Source: Dermatemys mawii (lineage: Eukaryota; Chordata; Testudines; Dermatemydidae). From it: 64,000 nt of DNA. Both the position numbers and the translations under genes were made by a program. Position 1 is the first letter of the stretch; the number at the start of each line of letters is the position of its first letter. The notes under the pieces are model-generated. The model was not told the origin of the DNA, did not search any database, and saw nothing but the letters and a program-made list of their open reading frames with translations. Shown in pieces: positions 62,761 through 64,000 of the stretch. Location of the stretch: NCBI GenBank assembly GCA_007922305.1, contig ML677364.1:18872538-18936537 (forward strand). Direction: 5' to 3'.

Positions 62761-63440
62761 TTGGCTCTTTGCCCCAATCACCCTCCCCGCTTCCTCTCTC
62801 AGTCTATTCACCTAAACCTCACTCTACCTAGTACCTATTCTTACCTACTTCACTACTCCCTCCCGCCCTCCCCTCCTCTGTCCCCCTGTACCTCCCTCCC
62901 TTCACAGGTCCCATTTCCTTTCCTTTGTTGTTCTTTTTGGCAATATTGCCAATCTCGAACATTCAGAAATCATGACACTGGGCTAGAAATCAAGTGCTTT
63001 TTTACAAACAAACAAATGTTCCTGAGTGGTGTGTGAGCCACCTGTTTGGGGAGGTTAGTCCCGAACCCAACCCCTTCTGCTTGAGGTCCCATCCTTTCCC
63101 TGCCCTCTCCCCTGCTGGAGCCCGAGCACCCCATCGCAGCTGCCAGCTCCTCCACACCCCAGGCCACCCGGTCGGTGTGCCCCTGCCCTGGAGCACTGGA
63201 TGGCCCCAGCACTGGCTGCAGTCGCCCTGAGTCCTGGGTCACAGGCCAGCGCACCCACCGCTAGCCCCAGCCTATTTTCGGGAAGAGGAGCAGCCTGCCT
63301 CGGCTTCAGCCACAGGAAAAGCAGCAGGAAGTAGGAGGGGGCCTCGGGAAAGAGCATGGGGGGGCACCTGGCTATTTGGGGAGGCTCAGCCTTCCCTGGC
63401 CTGTGATACTGCCCCTCTCCCTGCCGATGCAAATATTTCG
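62761..63440. repeat. C-rich unassigned segment with hAT-like interior text
   Basis: 62765-62930 is CT-rich. 63050-63420 is GC-rich, and 'ggctatttggggaggctcag' near 63371 nearly equals 'ggctatttggggaggcacag' in the hAT element near 49531, so it is probably a related nonautonomous fragment. No termini seen. ORFs on both strands are compositional. Confidence 0.45.
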
Positions 63441-63460
63441 TGTTTGTTTGTTTGTTTGGG
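63441..63460 (+). repeat. (GTTT)n microsatellite
   Basis: About four to five GTTT units, seen directly. Confidence 0.8.
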
Positions 63461-63594
63461 GGTTTTTGCCTTCTGGTTTCTGAGTCTTTGGGGTGCACTC
63501 GTGTCACATTTTCAAGCTCTTCTCTGCAGCCAGGAGGGCTAGAAACATGCTTTCATTCTTAATTAAAGCTGAGATTCCCATGTTTTTTCGTAAT

Positions 63595-63665
63595 TCCAGG
63601 AGCTGGGCTTTAATGAATACATGAGGAGACCCACGATAAAGTCACAAGAGTTGGCAACACTGTGT
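63595..63665. repeat. Old interspersed repeat, second copy (see 45075)
   Basis: 'attccaggagctgggcttta' and 'caagagttggcaacactgtg' with an intervening 'gagacccacgataaagtcac'. Matches 45075-45152 in block order. Confidence 0.5.
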
Positions 63666-63754
63666 TTAGCCAGCCCTCTCCTACAATCCCTCCCCCAGAA
63701 TATATATGAATAAATTATGACACAAACATGACGTTTGATACCATCACTCTGCTT

Positions 63755-63850
63755 GTGTGTTCTATTTAAATTGTAAGCTCTTCAGGGCAGTAATTGCCTG
63801 CTGCTTTGGGTACCAAGCACAATAGAGCCTATTCTCAGTCAGTCAAACAA
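63755..63850 (+). repeat. L2/L3-type LINE 3' tail
   Basis: 'aaattgtaagctcttcaggg' and 'gggtaccaagcacaatagag' parallel the 3' end at 13800-13890. Only the last about 95 bp remain. Confidence 0.65.
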
Positions 63851-64000
63851 ACATTGATTTGTGTTCACCCAGTCTAGCAGTATAATTGTTTAAAAAAGAG
63901 TATTTATTCATTTAGATAAATAAGCAACACAGGAATAAAATATTGTAGCTTAAGTGAAGCAACATATATATATCTAATAATACTCAAAGAGGTATCAGAT
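63851..64000. other. AT-rich window end
   Basis: Nothing recognised. A short (AT)n run lies near 63964-63973. Confidence 0.4.

Overview
This is nuclear DNA from an amniote, most likely a turtle. The only host gene I can name is GABRB3 (GABA-A receptor beta-3 subunit), represented by its first three coding exons on the + strand. The repeat mixture points to a non-avian reptile: CR1 and L2-like LINEs, a MIR-type SINE, a Penelope-like element with a GIY-YIG domain, DIRS-like fragments, a Gmr1-type Ty3/gypsy element, several hAT elements and a Tigger-like element. The species call is inference; the GABRB3 call rests on a near-exact match to the known protein.

Layout. 1-6040 is AT-rich upstream DNA with ancient repeats (hAT MITEs, a Penelope-like 3' end, a weak DIRS RT trace) and one unexplained exon-like 48-bp segment at 848-895. 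6041-7210 is a CpG island with GC boxes, the presumed GABRB3 promoter and 5' UTR. Exons 1, 2 and 3 (7082-7161, 7600-7691, 7879-7946) are joined by two very short introns, the first carrying a strongly CT-rich tract. From 7947 to the window end I see no further exon. This is taken to be the start of the very long GABRB3 intron 3; exon 4 is not in the window.

The intron is a layered record of mobile elements. Main items: an L2-like LINE (12379-13935); a solo LTR related to Gmr1 (15765-16545); a 3.05-kb hAT transposon with TIRs, a perfect 8-bp target duplication and a broken transposase (16696-19746); an old Jockey-like LINE (23060-31260) split by a nearly complete Ty3/gypsy element of the Gmr1 type (24162-29994; paired 661-bp LTRs, tRNA-Leu primer site, 4-bp duplication, integrase before reverse transcriptase); CR1 pieces (31289-32795, 47241-47465); DIRS remnants (37391-39010); nonautonomous hATs (48907-49625, 59010-59793); a Tigger-like element split by a solo LTR (54399-55785); a related solo LTR (60022-60643); and several foldback repeats. 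All element coding regions are broken by frameshifts, stops or deletions, so none looks autonomous.

No CRISPR array, operon, rRNA or convincing tRNA gene is present. The most interesting observations are the Gmr1 element with its unusual domain order, the Jockey-like LINE it landed in, and the candidate upstream exon.
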